A stretch of 64,000 bases of DNA. Origin: Geodermatophilus sabuli (GTDB taxonomy: Bacteria; Actinomycetota; Actinomycetes; Mycobacteriales; Geodermatophilaceae). Shown here piece by piece: positions 9,183 to 18,374 of the stretch. Numbering within the stretch: position 1 is the first letter of the stretch; each line of letters opens with the position of its first letter. The notes beneath the pieces are model-generated. The model saw only the letters and a list, made by a program, of their open reading frames with translations. It ran no database searches and was not told the origin of the DNA. The stretch lies in assembly GCF_010686765.1 (NCBI RefSeq), contig NZ_JAAGWF010000018.1, positions 1 to 64,000 on the forward strand, read 5' to 3'. Position numbers and translations under genes: made by a program.

Positions 9183-9214
9183 GGCGCCACCCTGTCAGGC
9201 GGCCGGTGCGAAGG

Positions 9215-9286
9215 TGGGCGCGGCAGGGATCGAACCTGCGACCGCTCGCTTGTAAGGCGAGAGCTCTCCCGCTGAGCTACGCGCCC
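9215..9286 (-). tRNA. tRNA-Val (anticodon TAC)
   Basis: Reading the minus strand gives acceptor GGGCGCG pairing with CGCGCCC, a D-arm (GCTC/GAGC), anticodon stem CTCGC/GCGAG around loop CTTACAA (anticodon TAC, reads GTA), and a T-arm with GGTTCGATCCC. The discriminator is A. No CCA is encoded. Confidence 0.95.
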
Positions 9287-9308
9287 CGCGCGCCCAGGGT
9301 AGAGGAAG

Positions 9309-9362
9309 GGCCCCCCTGCCCCCGCCGCTCGCGAGCTCGCGGCGGGACCCTGCAGGGGGGCC
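9309..9362. repeat. two-tier intergenic hairpin (repeat family copy 1)
   Basis: Outer arms GGCCCCCCTGC and GCAGGGGGGCC (11 bp) enclose inner arms CCCGCCGC/GCGGCGGG with a loop based on GCGAGCTC. It lies just past the stop of the peroxiredoxin gene and before tRNA-Val, so it may terminate the peroxiredoxin transcript. The same theme recurs at 9880, 15677, 20878 and 23867. Confidence 0.8.
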
Positions 9363-9378
9363 GCCCCCGGCCGCGACC

Positions 9379-9840
9379 TCAGGCGGCGAGCTGGGTGATC
9401 GCGTCCTTCCAGCCGGACTGCTCGCGGGCGTCGCCGGGCTGGTTGACCTCCGCGAAGGCGATCTTCCCCTCGGCGTCGACCAGGAAGGTGCCCCGGACGG
9501 CCATGCCGGCCTTGTCGTTGAACACGTCGTAGGCCTGGGCGACGGCGCCGTGCGGCCAGAAGTCCGAGAGCAGCCGGAAGTCGAAGCCCTCCTGCGCCTT
9601 GAAGGCCTTGAGGCTGAAGACCGGGTCGGTGCTGATCGCCAGCACCTCCACCCCGGCGTCGGTGTAGGTGGTCAGCTCGTCGCGCAGCTGGCACAGCTCA
9701 CCGGTGCAGATGCCGGAGAACGCGAACGGGTAGAAGACCAGCAGCACGGGCGTGCCGCGCAGGTCCGCGAGCGACACCACCTGCTTGTCCTGGTCGGGGA
9801 GGCTGAACTCGGGCGCGACGTCGCCGACGGAGAGGCTCAT
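9379..9840 (-). CDS. ahpE: AhpE-type peroxiredoxin
   Basis: A 153-residue thiol peroxidase of the AhpE branch (one-Cys type), which reduces hydroperoxides and peroxynitrite in the cytoplasm. The N-terminal VGDVAPEFSLPDQDKQ, the active-site loop FYPFAFSGICTGELC with the peroxidatic Cys near residue 45, and the catalytic Arg in VRGTFLVD are visible. A second Cys four residues after the peroxidatic one (CTGELC) is notable. The gene appears monocistronic between two hairpins of one repeat family. Confidence 0.9.
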   Translation of the reverse strand: MSLSVGDVAPEFSLPDQDKQVVSLADLRGTPVLLVFYPFAFSGICTGELCQLRDELTTYTDAGVEVLAISTDPVFSLKAFKAQEGFDFRLLSDFWPHGAVAQAYDVFNDKAGMAVRGTFLVDAEGKIAFAEVNQPGDAREQSGWKDAITQLAA

Positions 9841-9879
9841 GCCCCCGATCGTGCCGCACCGGCCGCGGCGGCCCGCACC

Positions 9880-9932
9880 GCCCCCTCACCGGGCCCCGCC
9901 GCGAGCTCGCGAGTGGTGGGGGGCGAGGGGGC
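9880..9932. repeat. intergenic hairpin (repeat family copy 2)
   Basis: Outer arms GCCCCCTC and GAGGGGGC enclose a core with CCGCGAGCTCGCGAG. In reverse orientation it reads GAAGGCCCCCTCGCCCCCC..., matching the other family members. It is placed between the DUF3052 stop (9939) and the peroxiredoxin start (9840), both minus-strand, a position fitting a terminator. Confidence 0.75.
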
Positions 9933-9938
9933 CTTCCG

Positions 9939-10364
9939 TCACCGGCGGGTGCGGGCGGCCTTCGGGGTCACCAGCCGGATGCCCGACCAGTCCTTGGCCG
10001 CGGAGATGCTGCTCGTCTGCGCCAGGCCCGCGGTCGGCGCGGCCTCGGTGACGTCGCCGGGCTCGACGTGGCCCGGCCGCCCCGACTTCGGCACGAGCAG
10101 CCACACCACGCCGTCGTCAGCGAGGGAGGCGATCGCGTCCACGAGGGCGTCCACGAGGTCACCGTCGTCCTCGCGCCACCAGAGGACCACGACGTCGGCC
10201 ACCTCGTCGGTGTCCTCGTCGACCATCTCGCCGCCCGAGAGGTCGATGATCGAGTCGCGCAGGTCCTCGTCGGCGTCCTCGTCCCAGCCGAGCTCCTGCA
10301 CGACCATGCCCGGCTTGATGCCCAGCCGGGCCGCCATGCTGGCGCTGCCCGAGTCGACGCTCAT
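9939..10364 (-). CDS. DUF3052 family protein
   Basis: A 141-residue acidic cytoplasmic protein matching DUF3052, an actinobacterial family of unknown function commonly found beside aceE. It opens SASMAARLGIKPGMVVQELG, has a run of acidic residues (DEDADEDLRD), then VVVLWWREDDGDLVDALVD and VWLLVPKSGRPGHVEPGDV. No catalytic motif is seen. It is divergent from aceE, sharing the 360-base region between them. Confidence 0.85.
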   Translation of the reverse strand: MSVDSGSASMAARLGIKPGMVVQELGWDEDADEDLRDSIIDLSGGEMVDEDTDEVADVVVLWWREDDGDLVDALVDAIASLADDGVVWLLVPKSGRPGHVEPGDVTEAAPTAGLAQTSSISAAKDWSGIRLVTPKAARTRR

Positions 10365-10727
10365 CCCTGCTGTTCCTCCATGTGTCGGCGATGCTGCTGA
10401 CCGGCGGCACGGTCGTGCCCCGTCGTCGGTGTCACGGGCGCACGTGGTCCGCGCCGCGGATCGAGGTGGAGGGGAGTTCCACGGGGCCGGACACGACCAG
10501 CGGGAGCGGTCCCCGCAGCCTGGTCATGTCACCCCTTCCGTCCGTCCCGGTCGTCCACGCCCCTGTGCCGGGGCCTCGTCCGGCCGGGTCACCGGTCGGC
10601 GTTGGCGGAAGCGTAGGGCATGCCTGGTCAGGCGCAAGCGCTCGAAAGCCGCCACGCCCGCGGCCCGCCGTCCCGACATGTGGGCCCGGACGTGACGACG
10701 GCTCGATCCTCGGGGGACGATGGGCGC
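10365..10727. other. divergent promoter region between DUF3052 and aceE
   Basis: About 360 bases without a supported gene. It should hold promoters in both directions. A GGGGGA element 12 bases before ATG 10728 is the likely aceE ribosome site. No clear operator palindrome or structured RNA was recognised. Confidence 0.4.
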
Positions 10728-13529
10728 ATGAGCGCACCGCAGCAGTCGGACGGCGACCCCGCCCGCGATGCAGGCAAGGCCCGCGCGGTCATCACCGACG
10801 GGCTCCCGAGCCAACTGGTCGACACCGACCCGGACGAGACGCAGGAGTGGCTGGAGTCGCTCGACGCGGTCGTCGACCACGCGGGCCGCGGCCGGGCCCG
10901 CTACCTCATGCTCCGGATGCTGGAGCGCAGCCGGGAGCAGCAGGTCGGCGTCCCGGCGCTGCGCAGCACCGACTACATCAACACCATCCCGCCCGAGCGG
11001 GAGCCGTGGTTCCCCGGTGACGAGGACGTCGAGCGCCGGATCCGCGCCTACATCCGCTGGAACGCCGCGATCATGGTCCACCGCGCGCAGCGGCCGGGGA
11101 TCGCTGTCGGCGGGCACATCTCCTCCTACGCCTCGTCGGCGTCGCTGTACGAGGTCGGCTTCAACCACTTCTTCCGCGGCAAGGACCACCCCGGCGGCGG
11201 GGACCAGATCTGGTTCCAGGGCCATGCCTCCCCCGGCATCTACGCCCGCGCCTACCTCGAGGGGCGGCTCACCGAGCAGCAGCTGGACGGCTTCCGCCAG
11301 GAGGTCAGCCACCCGGGCGGCGGGTTGTCGTCCTACCCCCACCCGCGGCTGATGCCGGACTTCTGGGAGTTCCCGAGCGTCTCGATGGGCCTGGGCCCCA
11401 TGAACGCGATCTACCAGGCGCGGTTCAACCGCTACCTGCACGACCGCGGCATCAAGGACACCTCCGACCAGCACGTCTGGGCCTTCCTCGGCGACGGCGA
11501 GATGGACGAGCCGGAGTCCCTCGGCGTGATCGGCCTGGCCGCTCGCGAGGAGCTGGACAACCTCACCTTCGTCATCAACTGCAACCTACAGCGGCTCGAC
11601 GGCCCGGTCCGCGGCAACGGCAAGGTCATCCAGGAGCTGGAGTCCTTCTTCCGCGGCGCCGGCTGGAACGTCATCAAGGTGATCTGGGGCCGCGGCTGGG
11701 ACGCCCTGCTGGCCGCCGACCGCGACGGCGCCCTGGTCAACCTGATGAACCAGACGCCGGACGGCGACTACCAGACCTACAAGGCCGAGGACGGCGCGTT
11801 CGTCCGGGAGCACTTCTTCGGCCGTGACCCGCGCACCCGCAAGCTCGTGGAGAACATGAGCGACAAGGAGGTCTGGGACCTCGCCCGCGGCGGGCACGAC
11901 TACCGCAAGGTCTACTCCGCCTACAAGGCCGCCATGGACCACAAGGGGCAGCCGACGGTCATCCTCGCCAAGACGATCAAGGGCTGGACGCTGGGCAGCC
12001 ACTTCGAGGGCCGCAACTCCACGCACCAGATGAAGAAGCTGACCGCGGAGGACCTCGCGAACTTCCGCGACCGGCTGTACCTGCCGATCCCCGACGAGGC
12101 GCTCGACAAGACCCTGCCGCCCTACTACAAGCCCGGCCCGGACTCCGACGAGATGCAGTACATGCTCGAGCGGCGCCGGGCGCTCGGCGGGGCGGTGCCC
12201 CGGCGGCGGGCCGAGTTCAAGACGCTGAAGGAGCCGGAGGACAAGGCCTTCGACGTCCTGCGCCGGGGCTCGGGCAAGCAGGAGGTGGCGACGACGATGG
12301 CGTTCGTCCGCCTGCTCAAGGAGCTGCTCAAGGACCCCGAGCTCGGCCCGCGGTTCGTGCCGATCATCCCGGACGAGGCCCGCACGTTCGGCCTGGACTC
12401 GTTGTTCTCGTCGCACAAGATCTACAACCCGGCGGGGCAGCGCTACACCTCGGTCGACCGGGAACTGATGCTGGCCTACAAGGAGTCCGAGCAGGGCGTC
12501 ATCCTGCACGAGGGCATCAACGAGGCCGGGTCCACCGCGTCGTTCACCGCCGTCGGCACCTCGTACTCGACGCACGGCGAGCCGATGATCCCGATCTACA
12601 TCTTCTACTCGATGTTCGGGTTCCAGCGCACCGGTGACGGGTTCTGGGCCGCGGCCGACCAGATGACCCGCGGTTTCGTCCTCGGCGCGACCGCCGGCCG
12701 GACGACGCTCAACGGCGAGGGCCTGCAGCACGAGGACGGGCACTCGCTGCTGCTGGCGCACACCAACCCGGCCGTCGTCAGCTACGACCCGGCGTTCTCC
12801 TTCGAGGTCGGCCACATCACCAAGGACGCCCTGCGCCGCATGTACGGCGAGGACCCGGGGGCGCCGCTGGGCGGGTCCCGCAGCCCCGACGTCATGTACT
12901 ACCTGACCGTCTACAACGAGCCCTACAGCCAGCCGGCCGAGCCCGAGGGCCTCGACGTCCGCGGCCTGCTCGCCGGCATGTACCGGTACGCCCCGGGGCG
13001 GGGCGACGGTCCCCAGGCGCAGGTCCTCGCCTCCGGGGTCGCGGTGCCGTGGGCGCTGCGCGCCCAGGAGCTGCTGGCGCAGGACTGGGGCGTCTCGGCT
13101 GACGTGTGGTCGGTGACGTCGTGGACGGAGCTGCGCCGGCAGGCCGACGAGGCCGAGGAGTGGAACCTGCTGCACCCGGGCGAGGAGGCGCGGGTCCCCT
13201 ACGTCACCTCGGCGCTGCAGGACGCCCCGGGGCCGGTGGTCGCGGTCTCGGACTGGATGAAGGCCGTCCCCGACCTGATCGCCCCCTTCGTGCCGGGCGG
13301 GATGGCGACGCTCGGCACCGACGGGTTCGGGCTGTCCGACACCCGCCCGGCGCTGCGCCGGCACTTCCACGTCGACGCCGAGACGATCGTCGTCCGCACC
13401 CTCGCCTCGCTGGCCAGGCGCGGCGAGGTCGACGGCGACGTGGTGCGGCATGCCGTGGAGAAGTACCAGGTGCGCGACGTGCAGGCGGCACCCGCGGAGG
13501 AGCGGTCGGACCCGAGCCCGGCCACGTGA
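10728..13529 (+). CDS. aceE: pyruvate dehydrogenase E1 component (homodimeric type)
   Basis: A 933-residue thiamine diphosphate enzyme that decarboxylates pyruvate and passes the acetyl group to the lipoyl E2 of the pyruvate dehydrogenase complex. The ThDP motif is clear: [12 protein letters not shown] followed about 25 residues later by [15 protein letters not shown]. Other landmarks are [44 protein letters not shown] and the C-terminal transketolase-like domain ending [16 protein letters not shown]. Length fits the family. ATG 10728 is chosen over an upstream ATG at 10620 because of the ribosome site and the family N-terminus. The stop overlaps the next start. Confidence 0.97.
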   Translation: MSAPQQSDGDPARDAGKARAVITDGLPSQLVDTDPDETQEWLESLDAVVDHAGRGRARYLMLRMLERSREQQVGVPALRSTDYINTIPPEREPWFPGDEDVERRIRAYIRWNAAIMVHRAQRPGIAVGGHISSYASSASLYEVGFNHFFRGKDHPGGGDQIWFQGHASPGIYARAYLEGRLTEQQLDGFRQEVSHPGGGLSSYPHPRLMPDFWEFPSVSMGLGPMNAIYQARFNRYLHDRGIKDTSDQHVWAFLGDGEMDEPESLGVIGLAAREELDNLTFVINCNLQRLDGPVRGNGKVIQELESFFRGAGWNVIKVIWGRGWDALLAADRDGALVNLMNQTPDGDYQTYKAEDGAFVREHFFGRDPRTRKLVENMSDKEVWDLARGGHDYRKVYSAYKAAMDHKGQPTVILAKTIKGWTLGSHFEGRNSTHQMKKLTAEDLANFRDRLYLPIPDEALDKTLPPYYKPGPDSDEMQYMLERRRALGGAVPRRRAEFKTLKEPEDKAFDVLRRGSGKQEVATTMAFVRLLKELLKDPELGPRFVPIIPDEARTFGLDSLFSSHKIYNPAGQRYTSVDRELMLAYKESEQGVILHEGINEAGSTASFTAVGTSYSTHGEPMIPIYIFYSMFGFQRTGDGFWAAADQMTRGFVLGATAGRTTLNGEGLQHEDGHSLLLAHTNPAVVSYDPAFSFEVGHITKDALRRMYGEDPGAPLGGSRSPDVMYYLTVYNEPYSQPAEPEGLDVRGLLAGMYRYAPGRGDGPQAQVLASGVAVPWALRAQELLAQDWGVSADVWSVTSWTELRRQADEAEEWNLLHPGEEARVPYVTSALQDAPGPVVAVSDWMKAVPDLIAPFVPGGMATLGTDGFGLSDTRPALRRHFHVDAETIVVRTLASLARRGEVDGDVVRHAVEKYQVRDVQAAPAEERSDPSPAT

Positions 13530-14476
13530 CAGAGGCCGACGACGGCCTGCTCGTGGCCGTCGTCGGCGGCGGGGTGGTGGGGCTGACCTGCGCCCTGGAG
13601 CTGGCCCGTGCGGGGCACCGGGTGCGACTGCACAGCGCCGACCCGCCCGAGGCGACCACGTCGGCGGTGGCGGCCGCCATCTGGTTCCCGTACCGGGCGG
13701 CGCCGGTGGACGCCGTCCTGCGCTGGGGGGCCACCTCGCTGGCGGTCCTCACCGCGCTGGCCGCCGACCCGGCGACCGGCGTGGTCCTGCGGCCGGGCAC
13801 CGTCGTGCACCGCACGCCCGAGCCGGACCTGTGGTGGGCTCCGTCGGTGCCGGGGCACCGCCCCGCCCGTCCGGGCGAGCTGCCGCCCGGCGCGCCGGGC
13901 GGCACCCGCTGCACCCTGCCGGTGGTCGACATGGGCCGGTACCTGCCGTGGCTGGCCGCCTCCTGCCGCGCCGCCGAGGTCGAGGTGGTCCCCGGCCGGG
14001 TCGACCGGCTCGGCGACGTGGCCGCCGACGTCGTCGTCCTGGCCGCGGGCCTGGCGTCGGGACCGCTGGCCGGTGACGACTCGGGGGTCCCCGTGCGCGG
14101 TCAGGTGGTGCGGCTCGCCGACCCCGGGCTGGCCGACTGGCTGCTCGACGAGGACCACCCCGACGGCCTCACCTACGTGGTGCCGCGCGGGCACGACGTC
14201 GTGTGCGGCGGCACGGCGGAGGTCGGCGCCACCGGTACGGACCCGGACCCGGACGTCGAGGCGGCCGTGCTGGCCCGGGTGCGGGCGCTGGTGCCCGCGC
14301 TGCGCGACGCGCCGGTCCGCTCCCGGGCGGTCGGGCTGCGACCGGGGCGACCGACGGTACGGCTGGAACGGATCGAGGTGGACGGCCGGGCGGTGGTCAC
14401 CTGCTACGGCCACGGCGGTGCCGGCGTGACCCTCTCGTGGGGCTGCGCCGCGGACGTCGCCGCCCTGGTCGGCTGA
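13526..14476 (+). CDS. FAD-dependent amine/D-amino acid oxidase-like protein
   Basis: A 316-residue flavoprotein of the DAO family, which oxidises amines or D-amino acids to imino products with FAD. The N-terminal dinucleotide motif [19 protein letters not shown] is at residues 11-29. Substrate-domain features typical of D-amino acid oxidases are AAIWFPYRA, the RGQVV segment, [15 protein letters not shown] and the C-terminal FAD-binding [16 protein letters not shown], where the conserved Arg in [13 protein letters not shown] may hold the substrate carboxylate. Its GTG overlaps the aceE stop (GTGA), so it is translationally coupled to aceE, an unexpected partner. Confidence 0.85.
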   Translation: MTEADDGLLVAVVGGGVVGLTCALELARAGHRVRLHSADPPEATTSAVAAAIWFPYRAAPVDAVLRWGATSLAVLTALAADPATGVVLRPGTVVHRTPEPDLWWAPSVPGHRPARPGELPPGAPGGTRCTLPVVDMGRYLPWLAASCRAAEVEVVPGRVDRLGDVAADVVVLAAGLASGPLAGDDSGVPVRGQVVRLADPGLADWLLDEDHPDGLTYVVPRGHDVVCGGTAEVGATGTDPDPDVEAAVLARVRALVPALRDAPVRSRAVGLRPGRPTVRLERIEVDGRAVVTCYGHGGAGVTLSWGCAADVAALVG

Positions 14477-14485
14477 AGAAGGACC

Positions 14486-15739
14486 TCAGCCCGTGAGCGC
14501 CTGGGCGGCCATGGCCGCGTACAGGGCGGCCCCGTCGGGCAGCACGTCCTCGTCGAAGACCACGAGGTTGGAGTGGTTCCCCGGCGCGGAGGCGGGGTCG
14601 TGTCCGGGCGGGCAGGCGCCGAGGAAGGCCATCGCGCCCGGCACCCGCTCCAGCACGTAGGCGAAGTCCTCGGCGCCCATGAGCGGCTCCCGGGCCTCGA
14701 CGCTGCGCTCCGCGCCGAGCAGCGCCGCGGCCGTCGTCCCCACGCGCTCCGCGACCGCGGCGTCGTTCACCGTGACGGGGTACCCCTGCCGGTGCTCGAA
14801 CTCCACGGTCATCTCGTGCGCCGCGGCGACGTGCTCGGCCACCCGACGCACCGACGCGACCATGTCCGCCCGTCGCTCCGCCGAGAGCGTGCGGATGGTG
14901 CCCTCCAGGAACGCGGTGTCGGGGATGACGTTGTCGGTCGACCCTGCGGAGAGGTGCGCCACCGTGAGCACGGCCGGGTCGAACACCGGCGCCCGCCGGG
15001 TCACCGTCGCCTGCAGGGCCAGCACGATCTCGGCGGCCACCGGCACCGGGTCGGCGGCGGCGTGCGGCATGGAGGCGTGCCCGCCGCGCCCGCGCACGGT
15101 GACCGCCCAGTGGTCGGCCGCGGCCATCATCGGGCCGGGGCGCACGCTCACCGAGCCCGACGGCTGGGTGGAGAAGACGTGCAGCGCGAAAGCGCCGCTC
15201 ACCGGCGCACCGGGGACGACGTCGAGCAGGCCCTCCTCGAGCATGTAGCGGGCGCCGTGGAAGCCCTCCTCCCCCGGCTGCAGCATGAACACGACCTGCC
15301 CGGCCAGCTCGTCGCGGCGCTCGGCGAGCAGCCGCGCGGCGCCGAGCAGCATCGCGACGTGCAGGTCGTGGCCGCAGGCGTGCATCGCACCGGGCACCTC
15401 GGAGGCGAACGGCAGCCCGGTGTCCTCGTGCACGGGCAGGGCGTCCATGTCGGCGCGCAGCAGGTAGGTCGGCCCGGGGCGGGCGCCGCGCAGCACGCCG
15501 ACCGCCGAGCTGGTCGACGTCCCGGTGGTCACCTCGACCGGCAGCTGCGCGAGCTCCTCGAGCACGACGGCCTGCGTGCGCGGCAGGTGCAGGCCGATCT
15601 CCGGGTGCCGGTGCAGCCTCCGCCGCAGGTCGACGGTCCGGTCGGCGTCCGCGCGCGCCGCGGCGAGCAGGGAGAGGACCCCCTCGCCCCCCGCCACCAG
15701 CGAGCTCGCGGCAGGACCCTGCGAGGGGGCCGGTTCCAT
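14486..15739 (-). CDS. M20-family amidohydrolase / aminoacylase
   Basis: A 417-residue M20D-type metal-dependent amidohydrolase (IAA-amino acid hydrolase/hippurate hydrolase-like), cleaving N-acyl amino acids. Seen are RRRLHRHPEIGL, LRADMDALPV, MHACGHDLHVAMLLG, QPGEEGFHGARYM, the dimerisation-domain GRGGHASMPH and the C-terminal MGAEDFAYVL, which supply the di-metal ligands and catalytic Glu. The first about 24 codons after ATG 15739 overlap a hairpin of the window's repeat family, so translation might start later. It is the last gene of a minus-strand run with pirin and PAP2. Confidence 0.9.
   Translation of the reverse strand: MEPAPSQGPAASSLVAGGEGVLSLLAAARADADRTVDLRRRLHRHPEIGLHLPRTQAVVLEELAQLPVEVTTGTSTSSAVGVLRGARPGPTYLLRADMDALPVHEDTGLPFASEVPGAMHACGHDLHVAMLLGAARLLAERRDELAGQVVFMLQPGEEGFHGARYMLEEGLLDVVPGAPVSGAFALHVFSTQPSGSVSVRPGPMMAAADHWAVTVRGRGGHASMPHAAADPVPVAAEIVLALQATVTRRAPVFDPAVLTVAHLSAGSTDNVIPDTAFLEGTIRTLSAERRADMVASVRRVAEHVAAAHEMTVEFEHRQGYPVTVNDAAVAERVGTTAAALLGAERSVEAREPLMGAEDFAYVLERVPGAMAFLGACPPGHDPASAPGNHSNLVVFDEDVLPDGAALYAAMAAQALTG
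15677..15731. repeat. hairpin of the repeat family (copy 3), inside the M20 5' end
   Basis: Outer arms ACCCCCTCGC / GCGAGGGGG, core AGCGAGCTCGCGGC. It shares GAGAGGACCCCCTCGCCCC with other copies. Unlike the others it lies within the annotated start of a gene, between the amidohydrolase and pirin genes, suggesting the true start of the amidohydrolase may be downstream or that the element has been absorbed into the coding region. Confidence 0.7.
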
Positions 15740-15741
15740 GC

Positions 15742-16305
15742 TCAGGACTCTGCCCACGCAGGCCGGGTGGTGTCCAGTTGCCACACGACCGCGGTCGCGG
15801 GGCCGTGCACCGGGCCGCCGTGCTGGGGCTCCACCCGCATCCCGTCCGGACCGGCGAGCACGAGCAGTCCCGGCGGCACGGTGGTCCACGTCCCGGCGTC
15901 CACCACCTCGGTCCACAGCCGGGCGTCCGAGCGGCGGAGGGGCACCCAGCCGTCCGCGTTGGGGTGCACCTCGTGGGTCGCGGACTCGCCGGGCGCCGCG
16001 CTGCGCAGGTACGTCTGGAGCACGTGCGCGCCGTCGTCCCCCGCGACCTCGTCGTGCTCGAGGCCGGTGCCGGCCCGCAGGACGGCGACGTCCCCGGCGA
16101 CCACGTCGGCGCCCTCGCCCCACGCGTGCCGCACGGAGCCGGACAGCACCACCGCCACCACGTCGACCGACCGGTGCGGGTGCCGCCCGTAGCCGGCGCC
16201 CGGTGCCAGCCGGTCGTCGGCGATCCGCAGCACCGGGCCGAGCGAGCCGTCGTCGGGCGCCAGCAGCACCCGCGAGTCCAGCCCGCTCGCATCGGGTCCG
16301 GTCAT
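15742..16305 (-). CDS. pirin-like bicupin protein
   Basis: A 187-residue cupin protein of the pirin family. The N-terminal cupin has GYGRHPHRSVDVVAVVLSG and AGTGLEHDEVAG, with metal-ligand His residues at HPH and the EHDE equivalent; pirins bind Fe and some act as quercetin dioxygenases or transcription cofactors. The second cupin part (PPGLLVLAGPDG, GPVHGPATAVVWQL) lacks an obvious full ligand set. The ATG overlaps the PAP2 stop (ATGA), so the two are coupled; the amidohydrolase follows. Confidence 0.8.
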   Translation of the reverse strand: MTGPDASGLDSRVLLAPDDGSLGPVLRIADDRLAPGAGYGRHPHRSVDVVAVVLSGSVRHAWGEGADVVAGDVAVLRAGTGLEHDEVAGDDGAHVLQTYLRSAAPGESATHEVHPNADGWVPLRRSDARLWTEVVDAGTWTTVPPGLLVLAGPDGMRVEPQHGGPVHGPATAVVWQLDTTRPAWAES

Positions 16306-17003
16306 GTCGGGTCCGCTCCCTTCTCCTGGGCCGGGAGGGCGGCGCGCCCGCCGGGGAGGGCACCGGCGAGCAGCGCGACCGCCAGTGACCACGCGACGCC
16401 GAGGGCCCAGCCGCCGACCACGTCCGACGGGAAGTGCACGCCCAGCCAGATCCGGGTCAGCCCGACCAGGACGGCGAGCCCGACCCCGCCCGCCACGGCC
16501 AGCCGGCGCCTCCGAGGGGTCAGCCGTGGCCAGGCGAGCACCAGGCCGACCGTGACGAGGGTGGCGACACCCGAGGAGTGCCCGCTCGGGAAGCTCAGTC
16601 CGCCGTGGTGCAGCCCGCCGTCCTCGAACGCGGGGCGCACCCGCCCGACCGCCTCCTTGAGCAGCACGGTGAGCGGACTGACCCCGACGTTCGCGGCGAT
16701 CACCCACGCCGCGGTCCACCACGCGCGCCGTGCGCCGAGCCAGAACAGGACGGGGAGGAACACCAGCACCCGGAACCAGACGACGCCGGGGGTGGTGAGC
16801 ACCTCCAGGACGACGGTCACCACGGTGGCGCGCTCGTCGCCCGCGTAGAGCGCCTGGCTGACGGCCTCGTCGACGCGGATCTGCGGAGCGGCGCCGGTCA
16901 CCACGCCCGCGCCCAGCGCGGTCAGCACCCCGAGGCCGCCGCAGACCGCGGTCAGCGCACGCCGGCGGGCGGTCCCGGTCGCTTCCCGCCGCAGGACGTC
17001 CAC
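16302..17003 (-). CDS. PAP2-family membrane phosphatase
   Basis: A 233-residue membrane protein with the three PAP2/acid phosphatase motifs: KEAVGRVRP (KxxxxxxRP), PSGHSSG, and RIWLGVHFPSDVVGG (SRxxxxxHxxxD type, with T-R here). About five to six membrane segments surround them. The family removes phosphate from lipid substrates such as phosphatidate or undecaprenyl diphosphate at the outer membrane face. GTG 17003 is the chosen start. It heads the run PAP2-pirin-amidohydrolase and is divergent from fasR. Confidence 0.85.
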   Translation of the reverse strand: MDVLRREATGTARRRALTAVCGGLGVLTALGAGVVTGAAPQIRVDEAVSQALYAGDERATVVTVVLEVLTTPGVVWFRVLVFLPVLFWLGARRAWWTAAWVIAANVGVSPLTVLLKEAVGRVRPAFEDGGLHHGGLSFPSGHSSGVATLVTVGLVLAWPRLTPRRRRLAVAGGVGLAVLVGLTRIWLGVHFPSDVVGGWALGVAWSLAVALLAGALPGGRAALPAQEKGADPT

Positions 17004-17042
17004 CGCTCCACTGTGCCCGACCGGGCGTGACAGGGTTGGCCC

Positions 17043-18221
17043 GTGTCGGAACGGGGAAGCCGCCCGCCGCCGTCGGCGGGCACGCTGCGGCGGCTGGAGC
17101 GGGCGTCGGGGTCCCTGGCCACCCGCGCGGTGGCCCGGATGGACGACGACCTGCCCTGGTTCCGCACGATGCCGGCCGACCAGCGGTCGTGGGTGATGCT
17201 GGTGGCCCAGGCCGGGCTGGCCTCGTTCGTGGAGTGGTGCCGCACCCCCGACCGACCGCCCCGGCTGACCGGTGAGGTGTTCGGCGCGGCTCCGCGCGAG
17301 CTGGCCCGCGTCGTCCCGCTCAAGCACACCGTCGACCTGGTCAAGGTGACCGTCGAGGTCATGGACGACTTCGTGGAGTCCGTCGCCGAGCCGGGGGACG
17401 CCGACGCGCTGCGCCTGGCGGTGCTGCAGTACAGCCGCGAGGTGGCGTTCGCCACCGCGCACGTCTACGCCACCTTCGCCGAGAGCAGGGGCGCCTGGGA
17501 CGCGCGGCTGGAGGCGCTGGTGGTCGATGCGCTGGTCCGTGGCGAGCGCTCCGAGGAGCTGTCCGGGCGCGCGTCCGCGCTGGGCTGGGCGGCGATGAGC
17601 CCGGTCACCGTGCTGGTCGGCGCGGCCCCTCCCGAGGGGGACGCGCACGCCCGAGCCCGGCGGGCGGCGCGGCAGATGCGCACCGAGGTGCTGGTCGGGG
17701 TGCACGCCGAGCAGCTGGTCGTCGTCCTCGGGGGCTCCGACGAGCTCCGTTCGGTGGCCGAGCGCGTGGCCGACGAGTTCGGCCCCGGCCCCGTGGTGGT
17801 GGGCCCGGTCGTCGACCGGCTCGCCCAGGCCGGCGACTCGGCGGGAGCCGCACTGGCCGGCCTGCGCGCCGCACCGGCCTGGCCGGGGGCGCCCCGGCCG
17901 GTGGCCGCCGACGCGCTGCTGCCGGAGCGGGCCCTGGACGGCGACCCGGTGGCGCGGGCGACCCTGCACGAGCGGGTCACGCTGCCCCTGCAGGCGGCCG
18001 GCGGCGAGGTCCTGGAGACCGTCCGGGCGGTGCTCGCCGGCGGGGGCAACCTGGAGGCCAGCGCGCGGGTGCTGTTCGTGCACCCCAACACGGTCCGGTA
18101 CCGGCTCAAGCGGGCCACCGAGCTGACCGGGCTGTCGGCCACCGATCCGCGGGGTGGCTGGACCCTCCAGGTCGCCCTGGCCCTGGCCGCCCTCGACCAG
18201 GACCGCTCGCTCTGGCACTGA
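17043..18221 (+). CDS. fasR: PucR-type transcriptional regulator of fatty acid synthesis
   Basis: A 392-residue regulator with a C-terminal PucR/CdaR helix-turn-helix (about residues 320-390): GGNLEASARVLFVHPNTVRYRLKR is contained there, the family's DNA-binding helix, with a GGDEF-like middle region. Placement directly upstream of fabD-fabH-acpP-fabF matches Streptomyces FasR, which activates that operon and is essential there. No N-terminal effector motif is recognised. The 153-base gap to fabD contains a near-perfect inverted repeat, a candidate binding site. Confidence 0.88.
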   Translation: MSERGSRPPPSAGTLRRLERASGSLATRAVARMDDDLPWFRTMPADQRSWVMLVAQAGLASFVEWCRTPDRPPRLTGEVFGAAPRELARVVPLKHTVDLVKVTVEVMDDFVESVAEPGDADALRLAVLQYSREVAFATAHVYATFAESRGAWDARLEALVVDALVRGERSEELSGRASALGWAAMSPVTVLVGAAPPEGDAHARARRAARQMRTEVLVGVHAEQLVVVLGGSDELRSVAERVADEFGPGPVVVGPVVDRLAQAGDSAGAALAGLRAAPAWPGAPRPVAADALLPERALDGDPVARATLHERVTLPLQAAGGEVLETVRAVLAGGGNLEASARVLFVHPNTVRYRLKRATELTGLSATDPRGGWTLQVALALAALDQDRSLWH

Positions 18222-18289
18222 GCTGGCCCTCCGGTGTGGTGGATCCCACTACCGACACCCCGCGAACAGGCGGCGGCATCGCGCATCTG

Positions 18290-18306
18290 TTGTAGGAACC
18301 CTCCAA
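18290..18306. promoter_or_regulatory. candidate FasR operator upstream of fabD
   Basis: TTGTAGGAACCCTCCAA forms a near-perfect inverted repeat: arms TTGTAGG and CCTCCAA with one mismatch around AAC. It lies about 70 bases before the fabD start, in the only sizeable gap between fasR and its expected target. That the regulator binds here is inferred. Confidence 0.5.
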
Positions 18307-18374
18307 AGCGCACCGGTCCCCTTTCGTGCCGACCACCACCCGCACCGCGCCGCGATCCCTGGCACGGTGAGGAG

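Noticed and set aside
10590-10640. TTGGCG and TAGGGC as an aceE promoter pair
   Set aside because: The spacing is too short for a normal sigma-70-type promoter, so it is not reported as a feature.
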